The notes beneath the pieces are model-generated. The model did no database searches and was not told the DNA's origin. It saw nothing but the letters and a program-made list of their open reading frames with translations. 64,000 nucleotides of DNA from Lentzea albidocapillata (lineage in GTDB: Bacteria; Actinomycetota; Actinomycetes; Mycobacteriales; Pseudonocardiaceae): NCBI RefSeq assembly GCF_000719115.1, contig NZ_JOEA01000002.1, positions 186,001-250,000 of the forward strand, read 5' to 3'. Shown piece by piece: positions 9,571 through 21,700 of this stretch. Numbering within the stretch: position 1 is the first letter of the stretch; every line of letters starts with the position of its first letter. The translations under genes and the position numbers were made by a program.

Positions 9571-9779
9571 TGCTGCCCCATCTGCTCGACCAGGCTCCGC
9601 GGCCGCATGTCCACCCAGTTCTCGTCGATGTGGTCGACGCACGCGGACCGGCTGTCCGGCCCGAACGTCACCGTCCACCCCTCGGGCACGGCGATGTGCT
9701 CGGGCCACAGCGAGTACTGGCCCTCGTCGTTGATCAGCACGAGGTAGGTGCCGTCGGCGTTCTCGAACGGGTTGCTCAT
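9567..9779 (-). CDS. MbtH-like NRPS adenylation-domain partner
   Basis: 70 residues with the family signature: [24 protein letters not shown], the paired tryptophan-containing segment PEGWTV and the C-terminal [15 protein letters not shown]. MbtH-like proteins bind adenylation domains and are often needed for their folding or activity. Its ATG overlaps the NRPS stop (TGATG), so the two are translationally coupled and it most likely serves the five A domains of that protein. Confidence 0.97.
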   Translation of the reverse strand: MSNPFENADGTYLVLINDEGQYSLWPEHIAVPEGWTVTFGPDSRSACVDHIDENWVDMRPRSLVEQMGQQ

Positions 9780-12700
9780 CAGACTCTCCGTGCGGTTCTG
9801 GCGCCGAGGACCTGGGCGATCTCGGCGATGGGTTCGGGCTGGGTCATGGCGCCGTGGGCGCAGTCGAGCGAATGCACGTCGATCAGGCCGGTCACGTGCG
9901 GCGCCCACAGGCCGGGCGACGGGCTTCCGGTGGCGGCGAAGAAGAGGACGTCGCCGCGGAACACCCGCGGAGTGGCGGCGTTCATCAGCCGGGCGTTGGT
10001 GGCGAACGTCGCGGCCATCGCGTCGACCTGCTCGGCGGTGAACCCGGTGAGCTCGCCGCGGTCTCCGTGGCCCAGCGACGCGAGCATCCCGTCCGGACCC
10101 GGATCGTCCGCGCGCACCGGGTAGGCGTCGAGCAACGTCAGCAGTGCCACCTCAGCGCCCTGCTCCTGCAGCAGCACCGCCATCTCGTGGGCCACCACGC
10201 CGCCGAACGACCAGCCGAGCAGGTGGTACGGGCCTTCCGGCTGGACCTCCCGGATGCGGGCGACGTAGTCCGCCGCCATCTCGGCGACCGACCCCGGTGC
10301 CTGGGCCGCGGCCGTGAGACTCCTGGACTGCAACGCGTACACCGGCCGGTCCACGCCGCGCAGCAGTCCGGAGTAGACCCAGCCGATACCGGCCGCCGGG
10401 TGCACGCAGAACAACGGTGTCCCGGCACCGTCCACCCGCAGCGGCAGCAGCACGTCGAACGAGTCGCGCTCGTCGTCGTGACCGAGCCGGTGAGCCAGCC
10501 CCGCGACGGTGGGCTCCTCGAACAACGTCCGGATGCCCAGTCGCACACCGAAGGCGCTCTGGATCCGGCCGAGCAGCCTGGCCGCCAGGATGGAGTGCCC
10601 GCCGAGGTCGAAGAACCCGTCGTCGATGCCGACCGCGGGCACGTCCAGCTCCTCGGCGAAGAGCTCGGCCAGGATCTGCTCGGCCGGGTTGCGCGGCTCT
10701 CGCCGCACGCCGGCCGTGAAGTCCGGCGCGGGCAGCGCCTTCCGGTCGAGCTTGCCGTTCGGGGTCAGCGGCAGGGCGGGGACGGGCACGACGAACGGCA
10801 CCATGTGCGACGGCAACGTCCGCGCCAGCGCCTCCCGCGACACGTCCACTATGGACACCACGTAGGCCACTAGGCGATCGGAGACGGCGAGCACGGCGGC
10901 CTGGGCGACGCCGGGCTGGGCCAGCAGCACGGCCTCGACCTCGCCCGGCTCGATCCGGAAACCGCGGACCTTCACCTGCTGGTCCGATCGGCCGACGAAC
11001 TCGAGGTTGCCGTCCGCACGCCAGCGCACCACGTCACCGGTCCGGTACATGCGTCCGCCGAAGGGGCACGCCACGAACCGTTGCGCGGTCAGCCCTGAAC
11101 GGCCGAGGTAGCCGCGCGCCACGCCGTCGCCCGCGATGTACAGCTCACCCGCAACGCCGACCGGCACCGGCCGCAGCGCGTCGTCCAGCACGTACCCGCG
11201 GGTGCCGGGCATCGGCCTGCCCAGCGGCGGGTGGTCGGTACCGGTGAGCGGGTCGCTCATCGCCGACACGACCGTGGTCTCGGTGAGCCCGTAGACCTGC
11301 ATCATCGTGCGGCCGGGCGACCAGCGGGCGACGAGGTCCGCGCTGCACGGCTCGCCACCGACCACGAACCCTTGCAGGCTCGGCAGTTCCCGGCCCGGCG
11401 GCACCGACGCGAGCATCGAGGCCACGAGGTCGGTGTGCGTGACGGCGTTCTCCTCGACCAGGTTCGCGAGGTCGTCACCCGCCGGCTGGCGGTCGGGACC
11501 CGGCACGACCAACGCGGCACCGGCGAGCAGGGTCAGTGCGATGTCGGCGAGCGACACGTCGAAGCTGATCGACACCGCGAGCAGGAACCGGCTGTCCGGT
11601 CCCATCGCGAGCCGTTCGACGTGCGTCAGCGCCATCGTGACGATCCCGGCGTGCGTGACCTGCACGCCCTTGGGAGTGCCGGTGGATCCCGAGGTGTAGA
11701 TGACGTACGCGGTGTTCGCCGGGTCGATCCGCACCTCCGGGTCCGTGCCCGGCCGGTCGCCGTCGACGGACGCGCTGGTCAGCACGATCGCCGGGGTGGC
11801 GTCGGCGAGCATCGACTCGATCCGCTCCGCCGGATAGCCGGGGTCGATCGGCAGGTAGGCGGCACCGGTCTTGAGGACCGCGAGCCACGCGACGACCAGG
11901 TCCACCGACCGCGGCAACCGCAGCGCCACCAGGCGTTCCGGCCCCGCGCCCTGGCCGATCAGCTGGTGCGCCAGCCGGTTCGCCCGCTCGTTGAGCTCCG
12001 CGTAGGTCAACGAGGTGCCCTCGAAGATCACCGCGACCGCGTCCGGTGCCCGCCGCACCTGCTCCTCGATCATCTTCGGCAGCACCCGCGCCGGTCCGTC
12101 CACTGTGGAGCCGTTCCACTCCACCAGAAGCCGCGTGCGGTCTTCCTCCGAGAGCAGGTCGATCGACGAGATCGGCTGCTCCGGCGCGTCGGCGACGGTC
12201 TCCAGCAGGCGGTGCAGGGCGCCGGTCAGCCGAAGCACGGTCGGCCGGTCGAAGAGGTCGGTGCTGAACGTGACCTCCGCGAGCAGGCCGTCGGACTGCT
12301 CGGCGAAGCTGAGCTCGAGGTCGAACCGCGACGGGTGCACGCCGGGCTCCAGCGCCTCCGCCCGCACGTCCGGCAGGTCCAGCGACGGCGCGGCACCGTC
12401 CTGCAGTGCCAGGACGACCTGGAACAGCGGTGGCCGGGAGGCGGTCCGCACCGGCTTCAGCTCCTCCACCAGCCGCTCGAACGGCACGTCGGCGTGGGCG
12501 TAGGCGGCCAGGTCGATCTCCCTGATCCTGGCGAGCAGGTCGGTGAACGTCGGGTCGCCGGAGGTGTCCGCCCGCAGCACGAGCGTGTTCACGAAGAACC
12601 CCACCACGTCGTCCAGTGCGGCGTCGGTGCGCGCGGCGACCGGGCTGCCGATCGGCACGTCCGTGCCCGCGCCGAACTTCGTGAGCACCGTCGCCAATGC

Positions 12701-15700
12701 CGCGTGCAGCACCATGAACAACGTCGTGTCGTGCTGTCGTGCCAACGTCTTCAACCGGTCACGCAACGAGGCGTCGAGCAGCGTCGACACGAGGTCGCCC
12801 TGCCCGCTCGGCACGGCGGGCCGCGGCCGGTCGAACGGCAGCTCCAGCTCGTCGGGCAACCCGGCCAGCGCGTCCCGCCAGTAGCCGAGCCGTCCGTCCA
12901 CATCGGATGTCTCGCGCTGCCACAACGTGTAGTCCACGTACTGCACCGGCAACGGCGCGAACTCCGGCGCCCTGCCCTCCGCCCTCGCCCGGTAGGCCAG
13001 TTCGAGGTCGCGGATCAGCGGGGCCATCGACGCGCCGTCGAACGCGATGTGGTGCAGCGTGATCAACAGCACCTGCTCGGCACCGGTGAACAGGGTGGCC
13101 CGCACCGGCAGGTCCGTCGTCAGGTCGAAGCCCCGCGCCGCGGCAGTGAGGTCGGGTGGACCGTCCACAACGGACAACCGCGCGCCGGCGGGCAGCACGA
13201 CCTGGATCGGCCCCTCGCCGGTCTGCGGGAACACCGTCCGCAACGACTCGTGCCGGGCAGCCACGTCGTCGAACGCCGCGACGAGCGCGGCGTGGTCCAC
13301 GGCGCCGGTCAGTCGCCACGCGATCGCCACGTTGTAGGCCGCGTCGGCGTCTAGGGCCTGTGTCGAAGTCTCGTTCGATGAAAGTCGCGCCTGAGGTGGT
13401 TCCTGGCGGTGCGGCCGACAGGCCCGCATACCGCTGTTGTATGTGGGCCTGTCGGCCGTGCCACCAGGGGCCGCCTCAGGCTCGGCTATCGCGAGCATGG
13501 ACTTCGATACAGGCCCTAGCATCTGGTTGAGGATCCACAGTCGGTGCTGGGCGAACGACAGCGGAATCCGCTCCGGACGCGGCATCGGCACGAGCGGGTG
13601 CACGGAGCGGCCCGCGGTCCGGACCCGCTCGGCGAGCCCGGCCACCGTGGGGTGCTCGAACACCGCGCGCACCGGCAGCTCGGCTCGCAGCGCCGTGCGG
13701 ATCCGGTTCACCAGCCGCGTCGCGAGCAGCGAATGCCCGCCGAGGTCGAAGAAGTTGTCGTCCACGCCGATGCTGTCGAGCCCGAGCGTGGCGGCGAAGA
13801 GGCCGGCCAGGATCTCTTCCTGCGGCGTGCGCGGCCCACGTCCGGAGGTACCGCTGAACGACGGCGCGGGCAGCGCGGCCCGGTCGAGCTTCCCGTTGGG
13901 CGTCAACGGCAACACGGGAAGCGGCACGATCGCGGCCGGCACCAGGTAGTCCGGCACCGTCCGCGCCAGCTCGCCACGCAGCGCCGCCGGATCGGCCGCA
14001 CCGGTCACGTAGCCCACCAGCACCCGGACACCGGGTGTGTCCTCGCGGACGATCACCGCGGAACCGGTCACGCCAGGCTGCGCCAGCAGGACGGCCTCGA
14101 TCTCGCCCAGTTCCACCCGGAACCCGCGGATCTTGACCTGCTGGTCCGCGCGGCCGAGGAACTCCAGGTTGCCGTCCGCGCGCCACCGCACCAGGTCGCC
14201 GGTGCGGTACATGCGCGCCCCGGAAGTGTTGTCACCGAACGGGCTGGCGACGAACCGTTCCGCCGTCAGCGCCGGCCGGTCCAGGTACCCCCGCGCGAGC
14301 CCGTCACCGGACAGGTACAGCTCCCCCGGCACGCCGACGGGAACCGGCCGCAGGCAAGAATCCAGCACGAGCGTCCTGGTGTTCCACACCGGGCGGCCCA
14401 TCGGCGGGGTCTCGGTGCCGGACAACGGGTCGCTCATCACCGCGACCACGGTCGACTCGGTCGGCCCGTAGACCTGCATCATCGTGCGGCCCGGCGAGAA
14501 GCGCTCCACCAGGTCGGCCGTGCAGGCCTCGCCGCCGACCACGAACCCGCGCAGCGTCGGGAGGTCCCGCTCCGGCATCGAAGCGAGCATCGCGGCGACC
14601 AGGTCGGTGTGCGTGATCGCGTACGTGTCGATCAGGTCCGCGAGCTCGTCGCCCGCGAGTTTCACCTCCGGCGGCGGCACCACGAGGGTGGCACCGGAGG
14701 TCAGCACCATGGCGATGTCCGCGAGCGAGACGTCGAAGCTGACCGACACCGCGAGCAGGAACCGAGCGCCGGGCCCGAGGCCGAGCCGGTCGACGTGCAC
14801 CCCGGCGACGCCGGCGATGCCGGAGTGCGTCACCACGACGCCCTTCGGCGTGCCGGTCGAGCCGGACGTGTAGATCACGTATGCGGCGCTCGTCAGCGGT
14901 ACTTCGACGCCGGGGTCGACAGCAGGACTGTCTTCAGCCTCCACTGAAGTAACTGTGATAACCGGCTGAGCGTCCTCGATCATGAACGCGATGCGCTCCG
15001 CCGGGTAGTCCGCGTCGATCGGCACGTAGGCGGCACCAGTCTTGAGGATCGCGAGCCACGCGACGATCAGGTCCGCCGAGCGCGGCATGGACAGCGCCAC
15101 CCGCCGCTCCGGCCCCGCTCCGGCCCCGATCAGCCGATGCGCCAACCGGTTCGCGCGGGCGTCCAGCTCGGCGTAGGTCAACTCCGTGTCACCGAACACC
15201 ACCGCGACGGCGTCCGGCGTCCTGGTCACCTGCTCGCGCACCAGCACCGGCAGCGGCGCCCGGCGCAGCTCACGTGCCGTGGCGTTGAACCCGCTGACGA
15301 GCTGCTCGGTCTCGGCGGCCGACAGGAAGTCGAGCGCACCGATCCGGGCACCGGCGTCCTGCACCGCGGACACGAGCACACCGTGCAGCCAGGAGGCGAT
15401 CCGCTCCACAGTGGACCGGTCGAACAGCTCCGCGCTGTACTCGAGCCCGCCGGTGATGCCGCTGGGTTCCTCCACCAGGTCGAACGCGAGGTCGAACTTC
15501 GCGACGTCGGTGTCGCGCACCTCGACCCGGCCGGTGGCCGCACCGAACGTGATCTCCTGTGCCAGCGTGTCCTGGAACGCGAGCAGCACCTGGAACAGCG
15601 GGTGCCGCGACAGCGACCTGGCCGGCTGCAGCTGTTCCACCAGCCGTTCGAACGGCAGGTCGGGATGCGCGTACGCGGCGAGACCCGCCTCCCGGACCTT

Positions 15701-18700
15701 CGCCAGCAGCTCGGCGAACGTCGGGTCGCCGGAGGTGTCGGTCCGCAGCACCACGGTGTTGACGAAGAACCCGACGACGTCGTCCAGCACGTCGTCCGAG
15801 CGGGCCGCGACCGGGCTGCCGATCGGGATGTCGGTGCCGGCGCCGAGTCTGGTCAGCAGAGTCGCGATCGCGGCCTGCAGCACCATGAACACGGTCACGC
15901 CGTGCTCGTCGGCCAGAGCCCGGATCCGTCGGTACAGCTCGGGTTCGATGGTCAGGTCGACGCGGCCGCCGCGGAACTCCGACACGACCGGGCGAGGCCG
16001 GTCGACCGGCAGCGGCAGTTCCTCCGGCAACCCGGCCAGCGCACCGGACCAGAAGTCCAGCTGCTGGCTGAACAGCGACTTCGGGTCCGACTCGGACCCG
16101 AGCATCTCCCGTTGCCACACCGCGTAGTCCGCGTACTGCACGGGCAGCGGCGTCCAGTCCGGTGCCTGCCCGGCGAGCCGCGCCTCGTAGGCCTGCACGA
16201 GGTCGCGCACCATCGGCGCGGTCGACCGGCCATCACCCGCGATGTGGTGGTGCAGCAACAACAGCTCGTGCTCGTCCGGACCGAGTTCGACCAGCCGGCA
16301 CCGCAACGGCGGCTCGGTCGTGAGGTCGAAGTCCTCCTCGTGACTGCCCGGGCCCAGCAGCTCCGGCGTCCACGACGGCAGGATCTGCTGGCGCGGGCCG
16401 GTGTCGCCCTCGGGGTAGACGGTCCGCAGCACCTCGTGCCGGCTGACCAGGTCACCGAGCGCGGCGGTCAGCGCGACCCGGTCGAGCGGGCCGGTCAGCA
16501 CCAGCGTGAGCGGGATGTTGTAGATCCCCTCGGCTTCCTCGATCCGGTTGAGCAGCCACATCCGTTGCTGCGCGTACGAGAGCGGGATCTCGTCCGGCCG
16601 GGGCCCGGCGACCAGCGGAGGTCGCGCCGCGTCCGCGCTGCCGAGCACCGCGGCGAGTCCGGCGACGGTCGGCGACTCGAACAGGTGCCGGATCTTGAGC
16701 TCCGCGCCGAACACCGCGCGGGTGCGGCTGATCAGCCGGATCGCGGCCAGCGAGTGGCCGCCGAGCCGGAAGAAGTCCTCGTCGACACCGACCGCGGGCA
16801 CACCGAGCACCTCGGCGAACAGCGAGCAGAGCAGTTCCTCGGCGGGGTTGCGCGCGGTCCGCACGACCCGTGCCGCCGCGGTCCAGTCCGGCTCCGGCAG
16901 CGCCTTGCGGTCGAGCTTTCCGTTGGGGGTCAACGGCAACGCGTCCAGCACCACGATCGCCGACGGCACCATGTACTCGGGCAGTGACGCGGCGGCATGC
17001 TCCCGCAGCCCGGCCGCGCCACCGGTCACGTAGCCGACCAGGCCGTTGTCCCTGACGACGACCACGGCCTGGCGCACGGCCGGATGCGCGGTGAGGACGG
17101 TCTCGATCTCGCCCAGCTCGATGCGGTGACCGCGCACCTTGACCTGGAAGTCCACCCTGCCCAGGTACTCGAGTTCGCCGTCGGCGCCCCAGCGCGCGAG
17201 GTCACCGGTGCGGTACATCCGGCCTGCGCCGAACGGGTTGGCGACGAACCGGTCGGCGGTGAGCGACGGCCTGCGGTGGTAGCCCCTGGCCAGCCCGAGT
17301 CCGGCGATGTACAGCTCGCCGGGCACTCCGGGCGGCACGGGCCGCAGCCCGGCGTCGAGCACATAGACGCCGGTGTTCCAGATCGGTTTGCCGATGGCCG
17401 GCGCGCCCGGCCGGCTGGCGAGTGCGTGCGTGGTGGACCAGATGGTGGTCTCGGTCGGCCCGTACATGTTCGTCACACCCGATGCCAGCGCCCGCATCGA
17501 GTCCGCGAGTGCGGGCGGCAGCGCCTCGCCACCGACCAGCATCCGCAGGCCGCGCACCCCCTCGGGTTCCGCGGCGACGAGCGCCTGCCACAGCGACGGC
17601 GTGGCCTGCAGGACCGTGCCGCCGGTGCGCGCGATCAACTGCACGAGCGCGGCCGGGTCGGTGACCGTCTCCTTCTCCGCCACCACGACCGCGGCACCGC
17701 TGAGCAACGGCAGGAACATCTCCAGCGCGGCGATGTCGAACGCGATCGTGGTGACCGCGATCCACCGGTCGTGCGCGGCGAGCGGCACGGTCTCGGCCAT
17801 CGACGCGAGGAAGTTCAGCAGCGTCGCCCTCGGGACGACCACACCCTTGGGCTTGCCGGTCGAGCCGGACGTGTAGATCACGTACGCGGGACTGTCCTGC
17901 GCGACCACGACCCCGGGATTGGTGTCCACATCGGACAAAGGCAGTTCGTGCAACGTCAGCAGCGGCTCGGCGTCGGCGAGCATGTAGCCGACCCGCTCGG
18001 CCGGGTAGTCCGGGTCGAGCGGCAGGTAGGCCGCGCCGGACTTCAGCACGCCGAGCAACGCGACGACGAGGTCCGCCGAACGCGGCATCGCCAGCGCGAC
18101 ATAGCGTTCCGGCCCGGCACCGAGACCGATCAGGTGGTGCGCGAGGCGGTTGGCGCGAACGTTCAGCTCGTCATAAGTCAGCACGACGTCACCGCAGGAC
18201 ACCGCTACCACGTCCGGGGTCCGCGCGACCTGGTCCTCGAACAACTCGACCACGGACCGGGCGGGCACCTCACGTGCGGTGTCGTTCCACTGCCGCAACA
18301 CCAGGTCGCGTTCGGCCGGGTCGAGCACGTCGAGCGTCCCGACAGGACGATCAGGAGCCTCGGCCGCCGCGGTCAGCAGTCGGATCACGCGGCCGGCCAG
18401 CTGCGAGGCGGTGCCGTGATCGAACAGATCGGTGGCGTACTCCAGCCGCCCGTCGATTCCGGCGGCGTTCTCCGTGAGGTAGCAGAGCAGGTCGAACTTC
18501 GCGACGCCCAGCTCGTCGGCCTCGCGGCGCACCTCCAGCCCCGGCAGGTCGAACTCGACCGGCGGCGTGTTCTGCAGCACCAGCATCGTCTGGAACAACG
18601 GGTGCCGTGCCAGCGAGCGGCTCGGGTTGAGCAGCTCGACCAGCCGCTCGAACGGTACGTCCGCGTTGGCGTAGGCGGTGAGGTTGGTCTGCCGCACCCG

Positions 18701-21700
18701 TGCGAGCAGCTCGGCAAACGTCGGGTCGCCCGAGGTGTCCGTGCGCAGCACCAGCGTGTTGAGGAAACAGCCGACCAGGTCGTCGAGCGCGTCGTCGGTG
18801 CGGCCCGCGACCGGCGTGCCGATCGGGATGTCCGTGCCCGCGCCGAGCCTCGTGAAGGTCGCGGCGAACGCCGCCTGCAACACCATGAAGACACTGACCT
18901 GGTGGCGGCGCGCGAGGTCGCGCACCCGCTCGTGCAGCGCCGCGTCGAGCGAGAACTCGACCACTCCGCCGACGTAGCTGGCCGTGGCCGGGCGAGGCCG
19001 GTCGGCAGGCAGCGCGAGTTCCTCCGGCAGCCCGGCCAGCGCCTGCCGCCAGTGCTCCACCTGCGCGGCGATCGGGCTCGCCGGGTCGGACTCGGTGCCG
19101 AGCACCTCCCGCTGCCACAGTGTGTAGTCCGCGTACTGCACGGGCAGCGGCGCCCAGTCCGGTGCGGTGCCGGCGAGCCGGGCGGCGTAGGCGGTGGAGA
19201 GGTCGCGGCCGAGCGGGGCGAGTGACCATCCGTCACCCGCGATGTGGTGCAGGACGATCATCAGCACGTGCTCGTCCTCGGCGAGGCGATGCAGATGAGC
19301 CCGGATCGGCGGTTCGGCGGTCAGGTCGAAGCCGGCCCGCGCGTCCGGCGGGCCGAGGTGCAGCGGCACGTCGACCGCCGGCAGCACCACCTGGTAGGGC
19401 AGGCCATCGCGTTCGGACAGGATCGTGCGCAACGACTCGTGCCGGTCCGCCAGGTCGATCAGCGCGGCCCGCAGCGCGGGCACGTCCAGCTCACCGGACA
19501 GCCGCAGCACCAACGGCAGGTTGTAGGTGCCGCTCGCGCCCTCCAGCCGGTCCATGAACCACAGTCGTTGTTGGGTATAGGAGACCGGCAGGTGTTCGGG
19601 GCGTTCGGCGACCGTCACCCGTTGCCGTGCACCGCGCGCGGTGGCGATTCGTTCCGCGAGCGCGGCGGGCGTCGGCGCGTCGAAGAGGCTGCGGATGTCG
19701 ACCTCCACACCGAAGACCGTGCGCAGCCGGCCGATCAGCCGCATGGCGAGCAGCGAGTGCCCGCCGAGGTCGAAGAACCGGTCGTGCACACCGACTTCCT
19801 GGACGTCCAGCAGGTCCGCGAACAGACCGACGAGCAGTTCCTCCGTCGGCGTGCGGGCCGCGCGGCTTTCCACGACCACGGCCTCGGGTGCGGGCAGCGC
19901 CTTGCGGTCGACCTTTCCGCTGGGGGTCAACGGGAACGCGGGCAGCACGACGAACGCGCCCGGCACCATGTACTCGGGCAACGACTCGGCGAGGTGTGCC
20001 CGCAGGTCAGCCACGGAGGCATCCCCAGCGACGTAGCCGATCAGGCGATCGTCTGCGACGACTACGAGTGCCTGCCGCACGGCCGGATGCTGGGCCAGGC
20101 GGGCCTCGACCTCGCCCAGCTCGATCCGGAAGCCGCGCACCTTGACCTGCGTGTCGGTGCGGCCGAGGTAGGTGACCGTGCCGTCCTCGTCCCACCGGGC
20201 AAGGTCACCGGAGCGGTAGATCCTGCCTGGGCCGAACGGGTTGGCGACGAACCGTTCCGCGGTCAGCGCCGCCTGGTTAAGGTAGCCACGCGCCAACTGG
20301 TCACCCGCGAGGTACAGCTCGCCGGCGACACCGGGCGGCACCGGGTTGAGGTCCCGGTCGAGGACGTAGAGCCGGGTGTTCCACACGGGTCGCCCGATCG
20401 GTACCGAGCTTGCCGGGAATCCTGTTGGCACCTCGAAGTAGCTGACCTCGACCGCTGCCTCGGTCGGCCCGTACAGGTTGTGCAGCGGAACGTCCAAAAC
20501 GGACTGGAACCGCTCGGCCAGGTCACCGGGCAACGCCTCACCGGCCGCCAGCACCCGGCGCAGGCCCCTGCACTCGGCGGCGGTGGGCTCCTCCAGGAAC
20601 GCCCGCAGCATCGACGGCACGAAGTTGACCTCGGTGATCCGTTCCGATCGGATCAGCTCGGCGAGGTAGGCAGGGTCCCGATGGCCACCGGGACGAGCGA
20701 GCACGACGGTCGCGCCGGCGATCAACGGCCCGAAGAACTCCGGCACCGACACGTCGAAACTCGACGGCGTCTTCTGCAACACCCGCTCACTGGCATCCAG
20801 CCCGTAGTGGGTCTGCGACCACAGCAACCGATTCACGATCGCGCGATGGGACACCACCACGCCCTTGGGCTGTCCGGTCGAACCGGACGTGTAGATCACG
20901 TACGCGGCGTTGTCCGGCGTCGCGGTGAGCGCGGGCGCCTGCGCGGGTTGCCAGGACACATCCGGAAGTTCGTGCAACGCCAGCACCGCACCGGCATCGG
21001 CGAGCATGAAGTCGATCCGGTCGCTCGGGTGGTCGTGGTCGATCGGCAGGTAGGCCGCCCCGGCCTTGAGCACCGCGACCAGTGCGACCACCAGCTCCAG
21101 TGAGCGGGGCAGCAGCACGGCGACGAACCGCTCGGGGCCGGCGCCGTGCGCCAGCAGGTGATGCGCGACCCGGTTGGCCCACGTGTCCAGTTCCGCGTAG
21201 GTCAGCGAGGTGCCTTCGAACACGACGGCGGTCTCGCCGGGTGTACTTTCCACCTGCTCCGCAAGCAACTGTGTCAGTGTGGCGGCGGGAACCTCGGCCG
21301 CGGTGTCGTTCCACCGCACGAGCACGCGGTCGCGGTCGGCCGGGTCGAGCTGGTCGACGTGGTGGATCGGCTGGTCCGGGCCGGCGAACGCGGCCAGCAC
21401 CCGCAGCAGCCGGTCTTCCACCTGTCCCGCCAAAGATGTGCGGTGGCTGATCCGCAACGTGAGCCGCTCCCCCGGCACCGCGATCAGGCCGAGCGGGTAG
21501 TGCACGGGATAGCGCATCTCGGTACCGGCGATCGTGAGGTCGCCGTGCGGCCGCACCTCGTCCGGGTAGTTCTCGAAGACGGTGAGCGTGTCGAAGAGTT
21601 CGGTGGTGCCGGTGAGCCGGTGCAGGTCGGCCAGTCCGAGGGTGGCGTTCCCGCTCGTTCTCAGCTGCTGCCGATGCAGGTCCGCGCACAGCTCGGCGAC

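Noticed and set aside
13351..13519. The odd 55 residues in C5 as a sequencing error or a natural loop
   Set aside because: The segment has terminal inverted repeats, flanking CTAG and a second copy at 54.6 kb, so it is an inserted element.
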